64,000 nt of DNA. Origin: Lachnospiraceae bacterium. GTDB lineage: Bacteria; Bacillota; Clostridia; Lachnospirales; Lachnospiraceae. The notes under the pieces were generated by a model. The model saw only the letters and a list, made by a program, of their open reading frames with translations. It had not been told where the DNA came from and ran no database searches. The stretch is taken from NCBI GenBank assembly GCA_024691305.1, contig JAILNS010000006.1, forward strand, positions 1-64,000, in the 5' to 3' direction. Made by a program: the position numbers and the translations under genes. The stretch's first letter is position 1; every line of letters starts with the position of its first letter. Positions 7,807 to 16,748 of the stretch are shown in pieces.

Positions 7807-8756
7807 TCGTTATAAGCAGTGTTTTGCAACCGGAACACATTAAACTGATAGAAGATACGGCAGCCAAAACAGGTGCACGGGTATGTTTTGCCGAAAACGA
7901 AAACGATGTTCCCGATGATTTTAAGGACGCCGAAGTAGTTTACGGATTCGGGATGAATATAGCCAAAACCAGCAAGAGTCTTAAGTGGCTGTGCGTTCCC
8001 TCGGCGGGAGTTGACTATCTTATGAAACCCGGGACGTTTGCAAACGAAGAGTGTCTGCTCACCAATTCATCCGGTGCTTACGGAGTTACCATAGCAGAGC
8101 ATATCATTGCGGTATCTCTTATGATGATGCGCAAACTCACGGTGACTTATGCGGAAGTGCTTGAAGGAAAATGGGGCAAGGCAAAGCCGCAGAAATCCTT
8201 AAAGGACTGCCATATAACTGTTCTTGGAACCGGGGATATAGGCAGGAACTTTGCAAGACGGGCAAGATCCTTTGAACCTGCGGCACTTACAGGAGTATGC
8301 AGGAGCGGCATATGTGACGAGGCAGCTTTTGACAGAGTTCTGAGGACGGAAGAACTAGATGACATCCTTAAGGAGACGGAGCTGTTAGTTATGAGCCTTC
8401 CGGATACCCACGAAACCAGGGGGATTCTTACCGGAAAGCGTATGGAGATGATGCCCGAAGGTTCATATATAGTAAATGTAGGAAGGGGATCCGCTATTGA
8501 CGAGGATGCACTTGCTGCACTTCTTGAAAAAGAGCATTTAGCGGGAGCTGCACTTGACGTGTTTAAGACCGAACCGCTTCCTGTTGACAGCCCGTTATGG
8601 CGAACCAAGAATCTTCTGATCACACCTCACGTAGCCGGAAATCTTACTCTTAAGCATACACTTGACAGAAATGTTGAGATGTTTTGCGAGGATATGATCA
8701 ATTATTCAAAAGGCCTGCCGTTAAAGTACCTGGTAGACCGAAGCGCAGGATATTGA
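7797..8756 (+). CDS. D-isomer-specific 2-hydroxyacid dehydrogenase family protein
   Basis: NAD(P)-dependent oxidoreductase of 319 residues that would interconvert a 2-oxoacid and a D-2-hydroxyacid. The Rossmann motif VLGTGDIGRNFARRA is near residues 140-155, and the catalytic triad is visible as Arg in NVGRGSAIDE, Glu in DVFKTEPLP and His in TPHVAG. Residues SAGVDYL match the substrate-binding loop. The start ATG lies within the end of the flavin reductase gene. Substrate is unresolved: the sequence is closest in style to the unspecific glyoxylate/hydroxypyruvate reductase-like group rather than SerA (no ACT domain). Confidence 0.87.
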   Translation: MEVIVISSVLQPEHIKLIEDTAAKTGARVCFAENENDVPDDFKDAEVVYGFGMNIAKTSKSLKWLCVPSAGVDYLMKPGTFANEECLLTNSSGAYGVTIAEHIIAVSLMMMRKLTVTYAEVLEGKWGKAKPQKSLKDCHITVLGTGDIGRNFARRARSFEPAALTGVCRSGICDEAAFDRVLRTEELDDILKETELLVMSLPDTHETRGILTGKRMEMMPEGSYIVNVGRGSAIDEDALAALLEKEHLAGAALDVFKTEPLPVDSPLWRTKNLLITPHVAGNLTLKHTLDRNVEMFCEDMINYSKGLPLKYLVDRSAGY

Positions 8757-8833
8757 CTTAAAAAAGGGCGGATCGACTAAGGGTTAAAGCATTGACCAAA
8801 TAGGTTAATTATAGCATTTATGGGGGATTATAT

Positions 8834-10603
8834 ATGCAGAAGACCAAAAAGTATATGTCCGACATTCATCTGGAGGGATATACCGAGGAATATGAAAGTA
8901 TCAGGGCCGGCTACGAAACATCGTTTTTTTCCACAAATCGACCAAGTGAGTCATTGTACGGACAGTGGCATTATGCCGTTGATCAGTATGATACATTCTT
9001 AAGGCAGAAGTGGTATCTGGAAAAAGCATATGATGAAAACGGTTACAGTCTGCCGGTCGATTATTCATTTGATGAGTGGCCGATCATGGAACTACCGGTA
9101 TGCTGGAATACCGTAGATGATAAGTATCTTTTGTATGAAGGCAGTATGGTCTTTACCAGGACATTTTCTTATGACAGCACAGACGATGAAAACGTATATT
9201 TAAGAGTAGGTGCTGCCAATTATCTGATCAGAGTATTTATAAACGGTCAATATGCAGGGATCCACAGGGGCGGGTCAACTCCTGCATTCTTTGATATCAC
9301 TGAATTTCTTAAAGATGAAAACAGGATCATAATACAGGCGGACAGCACAAGACGCCCCGAGCAGGTTCCTACCGAGAATACGGACTGGTTTAATTACGGG
9401 GGCATATACCGTGAGATAGAACTGATACATGTGCCTAAGATACATATTAAAGATTTCAGGACGGCACTTGTCCCGGACGGCACTTTTTCCAATATATCAG
9501 TAGAGGTAACTCTGTCCGGCAGTGTGGACACGGAAGCTGAGTTTGTGATACCCGGGCTTGGTATAAGGCAGAAAGTGAATATCCGAAACGGAAAAGGAGA
9601 GTGTGTTCTGGAAGCGCATCCACAGTTATGGTCTTTTGATGATCCCAAACTGTATGATGTCGAACTGTCCTGTATGACGGACTCTGTATGCGATAAAGTA
9701 GGGTACAGAGAGATCCGGGTAAATGACAGAAAGATCTTATTAAACGGAAGAGAGATATTTTTAAAAGGAATAAGCGCTCACGAGGACAGTGTGGATAACG
9801 GCAAAGCACTTACAGATGAAGAACGCATCCGGATCATAAAGCTGGCCAAAGAGTTAGGCTGTAATTTCATGAGACTTGCGCACTATCCACATCATGAAAA
9901 TATGGCGAAAATTGCTGATGAAATGGGAATCCTTCTCTGGGAAGAGATACCTGTTTACTGGGCCATACGTTTCGGGCGGCGGGAAACGTATGAGGATGCT
10001 AAGAATCAGCTTATGGAACTTATCCAAAGAGATTATAACCGCGCAAGTGTGATCATATGGTCAGTAGGAAATGAAAATGCCGATACAGATGAGAGACTTA
10101 TCTTTATGAGAGATCTGGCAAAATGCGCACATGAGACGGATAAGACCAGGCTCGTGTCCGCAGCATGTCTGGTGGATGCGGAGGAGAACAGGATCGCAGA
10201 CCGGTTAGCCGACCATCTTGATCTTATAGGGATAAATGAGTACTGTGGATGGTATACACCTGATTTTTCCAAATTACCGGAACTTATGAAAAACAGTGAT
10301 CCGGATAAACCGGTCATTATCACTGAGTTTGGAGCCGATGCTATGGCAGGTCTTCATGGGAACGTACAGGATAAGGGGACCGAAGAATGTCAGGCCGATG
10401 TTTATGAGAAACAGATAGAAGTACTTAAGGATATAGATTATATTAGAGGTATGACACCGTGGATTCTTTTTGATTTCAGGTGCCCGAGAAGAACCTCTTC
10501 GATACAGAATTATTTCAACAGAAAAGGTTTACTTGCCGAAGATAAAACATATAGGAAACCGGCTTTTTATGTATTACAGAAATTTTATAAGTCAGGGGTA
10601 TGA
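8834..10603 (+). CDS. glycoside hydrolase family 2, beta-glucuronidase-like
   Basis: 589 residues, no signal peptide, therefore cytoplasmic. Order: N-terminal jelly roll (about 40-195), immunoglobulin-like beta domain (about 200-295), TIM barrel (about 300-589). The acid/base Glu is E414 in SVGNENAD and the nucleophile E498 in [15 protein letters not shown], which closely follows bacterial beta-glucuronidases. NRKG at 562-565 supplies the N-x-K pair that binds the glucuronate carboxylate in that family, which favours glucuronidase over galactosidase. GGGGGA gives a strong ribosome binding site. It is followed after 52 bases by a cytoplasmic GH10 gene, so both probably degrade imported plant-cell-wall oligosaccharides. 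Confidence 0.88.
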   Translation: MQKTKKYMSDIHLEGYTEEYESIRAGYETSFFSTNRPSESLYGQWHYAVDQYDTFLRQKWYLEKAYDENGYSLPVDYSFDEWPIMELPVCWNTVDDKYLLYEGSMVFTRTFSYDSTDDENVYLRVGAANYLIRVFINGQYAGIHRGGSTPAFFDITEFLKDENRIIIQADSTRRPEQVPTENTDWFNYGGIYREIELIHVPKIHIKDFRTALVPDGTFSNISVEVTLSGSVDTEAEFVIPGLGIRQKVNIRNGKGECVLEAHPQLWSFDDPKLYDVELSCMTDSVCDKVGYREIRVNDRKILLNGREIFLKGISAHEDSVDNGKALTDEERIRIIKLAKELGCNFMRLAHYPHHENMAKIADEMGILLWEEIPVYWAIRFGRRETYEDAKNQLMELIQRDYNRASVIIWSVGNENADTDERLIFMRDLAKCAHETDKTRLVSAACLVDAEENRIADRLADHLDLIGINEYCGWYTPDFSKLPELMKNSDPDKPVIITEFGADAMAGLHGNVQDKGTEECQADVYEKQIEVLKDIDYIRGMTPWILFDFRCPRRTSSIQNYFNRKGLLAEDKTYRKPAFYVLQKFYKSGV

Positions 10604-10655
10604 ATCCGTGACAAAGTATGATGTAAACAGGTATACAAAGTAAAAAGGGGGAAAT

Positions 10656-11861
10656 ATGGATTTATCACACAGAAAAGTAATAAGAAAGGTCCGTTTTACG
10701 GATGAATCGGGGAATCCCGTACAAAAACAGAGGTTAAATATCAGGCAGACAGGACACGAGTTTTTGTTCGGATGCGGAGGCTTTGATTTTATTCCTTACG
10801 TAGCGGGAGGAAATGAAGCATACAAAGAGATAACCGAGAGCTGGCTTGAAATCTTTAACTATGCCACACTTCCTTTTTACTGGGGAAATTATGAGCCCGT
10901 GGAGGGGCAGCCCAATAAGGATGCTCTTATGAAGACGGCACTGTACCTGAAGGATAAGGGTGTAAAGACAAAAGGTCATCCGCTATGCTGGCATACCGTA
11001 TGTGCGGACTGGCTCATGAAATATGACAATGCTACGATCATGCAAAAGCAGCTTGACAGGATAGACAGAGAAGTCAGCGGATTTAAAGGCGTCATAGACA
11101 TGTGGGATGTTATAAACGAGGTTGTTATAATGCCCATTTTTGATAAATATGACAATGCCGTTACCAGGATATGCAAGGAAAAAGGAAGAGTGCGGCTCAT
11201 CAAGGAAGTGTTTGACAAGGCTCATTCATGTAATCCGGAAGCGGTTCTTCTTCTTAATGATTTTAATACTTCGATCAATTACGAGATACTGATAGACGGA
11301 TGCTTAAATGCCGGGGTTCCGATAAGTGCCATAGGTATCCAGTCGCATCAGCATCAGGGATACTGGGGTAAGGATAAGCTGCTTGAGGTTTTGGAACGGT
11401 TTGAAAGCTTTGGACTGCCGATACATTTTACCGAGAATACACTCATATCCGGCGAGATAATGCCTGCTCATATAGTTGATCTTAATGACTGGCAGGTTGA
11501 TGAGTGGCCTTCCACCGAAGAAGGCGAGGCAAGGCAGGCAAGAGAGATAGAAGAGATGTACAGGATACTCTTTTCACATCCGCTTGTGCAGGCGATAACC
11601 ACATGGGATTATAAGGACGGCGCATGGCTTAAGGCACCGAGCGGTTTCATAAGACTGGACAATTCACGCAAACCCTCATATGAGATGCTTAAGAAACTCG
11701 TTAAAGAAGAGTGGTGGACCGAAACTAATGTGCAGACCGATGAGAACGGATATGCGGATATAGATGCTTTTAAGGGAAACTACAGCATAAAAGGCGATAC
11801 ACTTGGAGCCGAGGTAAGCCTTAATGATGATACCCGGTCAGTGGTATTATCCAAAATTTAA
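10656..11861 (+). CDS. glycoside hydrolase family 10 (endo-1,4-beta-xylanase type), intracellular
   Basis: 401 residues. The GH10 barrel is seen from the strand GHPLCWH (about 107-113, substrate binding) to ITTWDYKDGAW; acid/base E155 lies in WDVINEV and nucleophile E260 in IHFTENTLISG. There is no signal peptide, carbohydrate-binding module or sortase signal, so it should act inside the cell on short xylo-oligosaccharides rather than on polymer. The final 40 or so residues (ADIDAFKGNYSIKGD) resemble a small beta domain found at the end of related intracellular enzymes. Strong ribosome binding site GGGGGAAAT. Partner of the upstream glucuronidase-like gene. Confidence 0.9.
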   Translation: MDLSHRKVIRKVRFTDESGNPVQKQRLNIRQTGHEFLFGCGGFDFIPYVAGGNEAYKEITESWLEIFNYATLPFYWGNYEPVEGQPNKDALMKTALYLKDKGVKTKGHPLCWHTVCADWLMKYDNATIMQKQLDRIDREVSGFKGVIDMWDVINEVVIMPIFDKYDNAVTRICKEKGRVRLIKEVFDKAHSCNPEAVLLLNDFNTSINYEILIDGCLNAGVPISAIGIQSHQHQGYWGKDKLLEVLERFESFGLPIHFTENTLISGEIMPAHIVDLNDWQVDEWPSTEEGEARQAREIEEMYRILFSHPLVQAITTWDYKDGAWLKAPSGFIRLDNSRKPSYEMLKKLVKEEWWTETNVQTDENGYADIDAFKGNYSIKGDTLGAEVSLNDDTRSVVLSKI

Positions 11862-11869
11862 ATTCATTG

Positions 11870-11900
11870 TTGACTCTCCCCTTGGGGAACCCCTTAAGGT
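11870..11900 (+). promoter_or_regulatory. MerR-type promoter with 19-base spacer
   Basis: TTGACT (11870-11875) and TAAGGT (11895-11900) are separated by exactly 19 bases, the elongated spacing that MerR-family activators correct by twisting DNA; the hexamers are the same as those of the classic merT promoter. The spacer contains C4/G4/C4 blocks (CCCC-TT-GGGG-AA-CCCC) that form the dyad. The MerR-methyltransferase gene begins 30 bases downstream behind AAAAAAGGAGG, so the protein very likely controls itself. The binding assignment is inference. Confidence 0.8.
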
Positions 11901-11930
11901 GGTCTTATCACAAAAAAGGAGGTCCTTGAT

Positions 11931-13118
11931 ATGGATAAAAAAATGACATCGGGAGAAATAGCAAAGAAGGCAGGTGTATCACAAAAGGCGGTAAGGCTCT
12001 ATGACGAAAAGGGGCTGCTTAAGCCGACCGATTATTCTGAGGGAAATTACAGGCTTTATGATGCGGGAGCATTGCAGATCCTTGAAAAGATCGTCGCATT
12101 AAAGAAGATCGGTTTTTCACTTGAAGAGATAAGAGACAATCTTGAAGCGGGTGAAGCATCCAATATCGAAGAGGCGTTAAAGATCCAACTTGATATTATG
12201 GAGAATAAACGCTATCAGATCCAGAAGGTCATAGATGCGATCAACAGAACCCTTGTCAGGAAGAGCGAAGGCCTTGACTGGGATGACGTGGCTCAGATCG
12301 TTCAAAATGTCAGTATGGACCAGGCCGCTGATGAGCATCATTGGGATGCACTTAAGCACACCGGTCAGGAGATGGACTGGTATGTAAGGATATTTGGGTC
12401 GCTTAATATCAAAGAGGGCGAAAAGATACTTGACCTTGGGTGCGGATTTGCCAAACTCTGGAGAAACAACTGGGGTGATATTCCCAAGGGTACGAAGATC
12501 TACGGATATGATATTCACGGAAGCTGGGCCGATAATTTTGCCGGTTTTATAAATGATAATAAGAACTCTCTTCCGGAAGGCGTCAGTATAGATCTTGAAT
12601 TTGCCGATCTTGAAAATGATGATTCATGGACTAAGATCGAGGCACAAAAAGATTATTCGCTCATCATAGCCCATTATCTTTGTTTTGAAGTTAAGAATCC
12701 GGAAAAGATCATGGCACATGCTTCGACGGTGCTTTCAGAGGATGGAGTTTTTTCCGTAAACGGTCCGTCGGTAAGTTCATGGAATCTCTATTTTGGGGAG
12801 GAGTTTCGTAAGATGGGCATTAAAACCGGTTTTACGGATGATCTGGCCGGGGCACAGGCAATAGAACAGGATAAATTCGTATCGATCCTTGAAAAATACT
12901 TTTCGGATATTACTGAAGTTGTTTTGCCCAACACCTGGCATTATTCGGAGGCTGAAGAGATCTTTGATAAGATGAAGGCCGTGTATCCGGATCAGGAGAA
13001 GTTTCTATGCTCCAATCATGACAGGATAGTATCTTACTATGAAGAGCAATTAAGAGATAAGCAGGAAATACTCATAAATATTGGCTCGACATTCAGGCAT
13101 TGCCATAAGAAAGGATGA
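11931..13118 (+). CDS. MerR-family regulator fused to a SAM-dependent methyltransferase
   Basis: 395 residues. Residues 5-75 are a MerR winged helix (TSGEIAKKAGVSQKAVRLYD, then FSLEEIRDNL), then a coiled linker (about 85-115), then a class I methyltransferase domain with the SAM motif KILDLGCGFAKLW near 167 and acidic D in YGYDIHGS. Fusions of this architecture recur in Clostridia; the methyl acceptor is unknown. The gene has a 19-base-spacer promoter typical of MerR control. It overlaps nothing and is followed after 6 bases by a PanE-like reductase, so ligand sensing, methyl transfer and a reductase may belong to one response. Confidence 0.85.
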   Translation: MDKKMTSGEIAKKAGVSQKAVRLYDEKGLLKPTDYSEGNYRLYDAGALQILEKIVALKKIGFSLEEIRDNLEAGEASNIEEALKIQLDIMENKRYQIQKVIDAINRTLVRKSEGLDWDDVAQIVQNVSMDQAADEHHWDALKHTGQEMDWYVRIFGSLNIKEGEKILDLGCGFAKLWRNNWGDIPKGTKIYGYDIHGSWADNFAGFINDNKNSLPEGVSIDLEFADLENDDSWTKIEAQKDYSLIIAHYLCFEVKNPEKIMAHASTVLSEDGVFSVNGPSVSSWNLYFGEEFRKMGIKTGFTDDLAGAQAIEQDKFVSILEKYFSDITEVVLPNTWHYSEAEEIFDKMKAVYPDQEKFLCSNHDRIVSYYEEQLRDKQEILINIGSTFRHCHKKG

Positions 13119-13124
13119 TACATT

Positions 13125-14066
13125 ATGCCAAAGTATCTTATAGTCGGAACAGGCGGTACGGGAGGACCTTTGGGGTCTTATCTTGCGAAAGCCGGAAAAG
13201 ATGTTACTTTTGTCGCAAGGGGAAATAATCTTCAGGCGATGAAAGAACACGGCTTAAAGGTCATACGTCCAAATGATGAGTTTGTGATCGATCCCATCAA
13301 AGTAACTACCCTGGAGGATTACAGCAAAAAGGCAGACGTTATATTTGTATGTGTAAAGGGTTATTCTCTGGATGCCATAATACCTGAGCTTAAGCGGATA
13401 TCCGACAAAGATACGATCATCATCCCCATACTTAATATATTCGGTACGGGTGGGAAGATGCAGGAGTATTTTGATGAGACTCTTGTTACCGACGGATGTA
13501 TCTATGTGGCTGCACAGATAAAGGAACCCGGATGCATACAGATGAACGGGGATATCTTAAGGGTCATCTTCGGCGTAAGAAACGAAACCAAAGCGGCAGA
13601 TAATAAGGCAGTACGGGCAGAGCAGGTGACCAAGCTAAGGGATATAGAAAAAGATCTTAACGAGAGCGGGATCATGGGTGTTTTGTCCGATAATATCGAA
13701 CGTGATGCGCTTCTTAAATTCTCTTATGTATCCGCACAGGGAGCCTGCGGTTTATACTATAATGTTTCGGCAGGAGCTATACAGAAGCCCGGAGAGATAA
13801 GGGACTGCTTTGCGGGACTTATTAGTGAGATCGACGAACTTGCACATGCCATGGGTATCACGTTCGAAGAAGATATAGTTAAACGCAATCTGGCGATACT
13901 TGATGATCTTTCCGAAAGCGCAACGACTTCTCTTCAAAGAGATATTGCTGCAGGCCGGGATTCAGAGATCGACGGGCTTATATATGAGGTCGTTCGCCTC
14001 TCCGGTAAGTACGATACTAAAGCTCCTTTGTACAGAAAAGTTGCTGAAGCCTTAAAAAACAGATAG
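13125..14066 (+). CDS. ketopantoate reductase family (ApbA/PanE) oxidoreductase
   Basis: 313 residues. N-terminal Rossmann motif LIVGTGGTGGPLGSYLAKAG (residues about 4-23) and NADPH-phosphate-binding VTFVARG are typical of 2-dehydropantoate 2-reductases, as is the C-terminal all-helical domain. The catalytic Lys/Glu pair of PanE cannot be placed with confidence, and such paralogues often act on other 2-ketoacids. It sits directly between the MerR-methyltransferase gene and a LytTR regulator whose ATG follows its stop codon without a gap. A role in pantothenate synthesis is possible but no panBC is nearby. Confidence 0.78.
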   Translation: MPKYLIVGTGGTGGPLGSYLAKAGKDVTFVARGNNLQAMKEHGLKVIRPNDEFVIDPIKVTTLEDYSKKADVIFVCVKGYSLDAIIPELKRISDKDTIIIPILNIFGTGGKMQEYFDETLVTDGCIYVAAQIKEPGCIQMNGDILRVIFGVRNETKAADNKAVRAEQVTKLRDIEKDLNESGIMGVLSDNIERDALLKFSYVSAQGACGLYYNVSAGAIQKPGEIRDCFAGLISEIDELAHAMGITFEEDIVKRNLAILDDLSESATTSLQRDIAAGRDSEIDGLIYEVVRLSGKYDTKAPLYRKVAEALKNR

Positions 14067-14507
14067 ATGAAATTCGATATTAAGACGATCACGGAGGGTG
14101 AGGAAAGTGTTATCATCCGGTACAAGGAACCCAACCCTGCCGTTAACAGAATAATAGGTATCCTGCGTAACGAGGGAAATAAACTTTGGGGACGCAGTGA
14201 TGAAGAAAGCATCTGTATTGACCTTGATGAGATACTATATCTTGAGTCCGTCGATGATAAAGTGTTTGTCTATACTCCGGATAAGGTTTTAAGGATTGAT
14301 GGATCTTTAAATTCGTTTTTGTCAGAGACCGGTGATGAGAGTTTCTTTCGTTGCAGCAAGTCCATCATCATAAACGTAAACAGGGTAGTTTCACTTAAGA
14401 GTCTGTCTTCTAACAGGATAGATGCGACGATGGAGGGCGGAGAGCATATCATCATATCCAGAAGATATGCTTCGGAATTCAGAAGACTTTTAAAGGGGGA
14501 CAGATGA
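14067..14507 (+). CDS. LytTR-family DNA-binding regulator
   Basis: 146 residues. The C-terminal two thirds form a LytTR domain (LDEILYLESVDDKVFVYT, then SFFRCSKSIIINVNRVVSL), which binds paired direct repeats. There is no receiver domain; the short N-terminus is of the kind paired with DUF3021 membrane proteins. The gene starts at the base after the preceding stop and shares the next gene's region by 1-base spacing, so both are translated together. In Firmicutes such LytTR/DUF3021 pairs act as inhibitory membrane-linked switches for neighbouring ABC exporters, here at 15.1-16.6 kb. Confidence 0.86.
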   Translation: MKFDIKTITEGEESVIIRYKEPNPAVNRIIGILRNEGNKLWGRSDEESICIDLDEILYLESVDDKVFVYTPDKVLRIDGSLNSFLSETGDESFFRCSKSIIINVNRVVSLKSLSSNRIDATMEGGEHIIISRRYASEFRRLLKGDR

Positions 14508-14508
14508 T

Positions 14509-14973
14509 ATGAAGAAGGATAATAAGCTTACCCTCTGGGAAAGATACCTGACCAAAGAGATCGGTATCGAGTTCAAGGCCTGTCTGTATTTTTTTGCAAT
14601 CCTTTTTTTCTATTGCGTTTACAGGATAATAAACGGTTCGTTTGATGCAGATATCATACATATGACCGAGATGATATTTACCTGTTACATAATCGGTTAT
14701 ATCCAGGTTTATCTGTTCGATAACTTTGATGAGGCTGACAGACTCGGTGTAAAAGAATATACAGGGATGGCGGTATGTACGATTCTGTATTGTCTGGTGT
14801 CATATTTTGGCGGATGGTTCGGCAAAAAACTCATGGTCACACTCATTATGGCCGCATACATCCTGATCACATATTTTTGCGTATTCCTGATATATAAATC
14901 CAAGAGAACGATCGATGACAAGAAACTAAACGAGGAACTCAGGCTCTTTCAGACGGAGCATAAAAAACAGTGA
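14509..14973 (+). CDS. DUF3021-type four-helix membrane protein
   Basis: 154 residues with four hydrophobic segments (near 22-42, 50-68, 85-103, 108-127) and charged ends, matching the DUF3021 family that is nearly always encoded next to a LytTR protein. It probably sequesters or inhibits the LytTR regulator at the membrane. AAAGGGGGA lies eight bases before the ATG. A hairpin terminator follows, then the ABC transporter genes. Assignment is based on size, topology and neighbour; no enzymatic motif is present. Confidence 0.72.
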   Translation: MKKDNKLTLWERYLTKEIGIEFKACLYFFAILFFYCVYRIINGSFDADIIHMTEMIFTCYIIGYIQVYLFDNFDEADRLGVKEYTGMAVCTILYCLVSYFGGWFGKKLMVTLIMAAYILITYFCVFLIYKSKRTIDDKKLNEELRLFQTEHKKQ

Positions 14974-14999
14974 ATGATAGCGGCATATAAGTGCACCTT

Positions 15000-15033
15000 A
15001 CGGGAACATATATTGTTCCCGTTTTTTATTTTT
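15000..15033 (+). terminator. rho-independent terminator after the LytTR/DUF3021 genes
   Basis: Perfect 9-base stem ACGGGAACA (15000-15008) and TGTTCCCGT (15014-15022) around a 5-base loop, followed by a T-rich tract. It separates the regulator pair from the ABC exporter genes, which therefore should have their own promoter. Confidence 0.88.
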
Positions 15034-15088
15034 GGTATTTATTGATCATAGACAATACGAAATACATAAGCCAAAAGGAGGAAGACAG

Positions 15089-15781
15089 ATGGCTAATGCT
15101 ATAGAGATCAGAAATCTTACCAAAAGCTACGGAAAAAACAGGGGAGTCATAGATGTGACCCTTGATATTAAGGAAGGGGAAATATTCGGGTTCCTTGGGC
15201 CAAACGGTGCGGGTAAGTCAACTACCATCCGTTCCATACTCGGATTCCTTAAGTTCAGTGAAGGAAGCATCAGGGTGCTTGGATATGATAGCGTAAAAGA
15301 CCATGAAAGGATCCTTGAGAATGTCGGATACATGCCGTCCGAAGCCTGGTTTTACGGTGCCATGAAAGTGGCCGATGTTATAAAGTATGCTGCGGATGTA
15401 AGAGGGCTTGACTGCAGCGAAGAAGCAGGCAAACTCTGCGAGAGATTAAAGGTGGATACGGGTAAGAGGATAAAGGAACTTTCTCTTGGAAACCGCAAAA
15501 AAGTAAGTATAGTATGCGCCATGCAGCATAAGCCCAGCCTGTTTATCTTCGATGAGCCTACAGGCGGACTTGATCCCCTCATGCAAAAAAACTTCTTTGA
15601 ACTGATAGAGGAATATGTGAGCGAGGGAGCAACCTGTCTTTTGTCCACCCATGTATTGTCCGAAGTAAATAAATACTGCAAAAATGCGGCGATAATGCGC
15701 GAAGGAAGGCTTACGGTACTTGATTCACCCAAAATAGATGATGATACTTTCTTAAAATTCTACGAGGAGGAGACATTATGA
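15089..15781 (+). CDS. ABC transporter ATP-binding protein (ABC-2 exporter type)
   Basis: 230 residues. Walker A GPNGAGKST near residue 39, ABC signature in the variant form LSLGNRKKVSI, Walker B LFIFDEPTGGLDP and the switch His in LLSTHVLSEV are all present, so it should hydrolyse ATP. The start is ATG 15089, behind AAAAGGAGGAAGACAG; the longer upstream frame runs through non-coding leader. It overlaps the permease by 4 bases. Together they form a two-gene exporter for an unknown compound, probably controlled by the preceding LytTR/DUF3021 pair. Confidence 0.92.
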   Translation: MANAIEIRNLTKSYGKNRGVIDVTLDIKEGEIFGFLGPNGAGKSTTIRSILGFLKFSEGSIRVLGYDSVKDHERILENVGYMPSEAWFYGAMKVADVIKYAADVRGLDCSEEAGKLCERLKVDTGKRIKELSLGNRKKVSIVCAMQHKPSLFIFDEPTGGLDPLMQKNFFELIEEYVSEGATCLLSTHVLSEVNKYCKNAAIMREGRLTVLDSPKIDDDTFLKFYEEETL

Positions 15782-16569
15782 TATCTGTTTTTCTTAAGGA
15801 AATGAAACTGAATACCAAAAATCTCCTGATATGGAGTCTTACCGTGGGCGGTCTGGGACTTGCCTGTATCCTTTTGTATCAGAGTATGCAGGGCGATATG
15901 AAGGAGATGGCCGATGCATTTTCAAATATGGGAGCTTTTTCGGATGCTTTCGGTATGAGTACATTAAGCATAGCAACGCTGAAAGGATATTTTGCAACGG
16001 AGGTAGGAACGGTTCACGGGCTTGGCAGCGGGATGTTTGCAGCGATCATAGCAATAGGTATCATATCCAAAGAAGAGGAGGGTCATACCGGAGAATTCCT
16101 TTTTTCGCTGCCTGTATCAAGAACTAAGGTGCTTGCCGCAAAAGGGCTTTGCATATCTGTAATGTTACTGGTCTTTACTCTTATCTGCGGGATATTGTAT
16201 GCGATAGGATTTGTAATGCTTTCGGAGGAGATCCCCACAGGTGAATTCGTGACGTTCATGTTAAGACAGCTTCTTATGAATGCCGAGATAGCAGGCATCT
16301 GCTTTGCGATATCCTCTTTGTCCGGCAAAAACAGAATGGGAACAGGGCTTGGGCTTGCCATGATATTCTATGTGTATGATCTTATCGGAAGAGTGGTTCC
16401 GGATATGAAAGATTACCTTTATCTTGGTCCTTATTCCTATGCCAATGCTTCGGAGATATTCTCGGGAGAGAAAGTCAGTGTGAGTGCAGTTATTATAGCA
16501 CTGATAATTACCGTATCCGGAGTGATATTTGCTTTTGTCCGGTACAATAAGCGCGACCTTGCAAGTTAA
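15778..16569 (+). CDS. ABC-2 family permease
   Basis: 263 residues with six hydrophobic helices (first LLIWSLTVGGLGLACILLY at about 13-31, last VIIALIITVSGVIFAFV near the end) and the cytoplasmic loop motif EGHTGEFLFSLPVSRTKVLAAK typical of ABC-2 exporters. It starts in the 4-base ATGA overlap with the ATPase gene, which is therefore its partner. Substrate unknown; bacteriocin, drug or lipid export are all possible. A 24-base tandem repeat follows the stop codon. Confidence 0.9.
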   Translation: MISVFLKEMKLNTKNLLIWSLTVGGLGLACILLYQSMQGDMKEMADAFSNMGAFSDAFGMSTLSIATLKGYFATEVGTVHGLGSGMFAAIIAIGIISKEEEGHTGEFLFSLPVSRTKVLAAKGLCISVMLLVFTLICGILYAIGFVMLSEEIPTGEFVTFMLRQLLMNAEIAGICFAISSLSGKNRMGTGLGLAMIFYVYDLIGRVVPDMKDYLYLGPYSYANASEIFSGEKVSVSAVIIALIITVSGVIFAFVRYNKRDLAS

Positions 16570-16587
16570 GCCCTGCACTTAAATATG

Positions 16588-16659
16588 ATCCGGAAGGTTT
16601 AACCCCGGCGAATCCGGAAGGTTTAACCCCGACGAATCCGGAAGGTTTAACCCTGTCGA
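16588..16659. repeat. three tandem copies of a 24-base unit
   Basis: Units at 16588-16611, 16612-16635 and 16636-16659 start ATCCGGAAGGTTTAACCC and end in a CGA; they differ at only a few positions in the last third. Each contains the palindrome GGTTTAACC. The repeat starts 18 bases after the permease stop and lies upstream of the promoter of the next gene (possible -10 TATAAT at 16688-16693). No open frame runs through it. Confidence 0.93.
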
Positions 16660-16748
16660 AATAAATGACGATATCCCCCGGTTAATGTATAATATAAAGA
16701 GGCTTTGTCAGGCTTCAATACGTTATACACTATACCGGGGGATCGTTA

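Noticed and set aside
16588-16659. 24-base repeats as operators for the GDPD promoter
   Set aside because: Each holds GGTTTAACC, but the array fits the general intergenic repeat pattern seen at nine other gaps with unrelated units, so a specific operator role is not supported.
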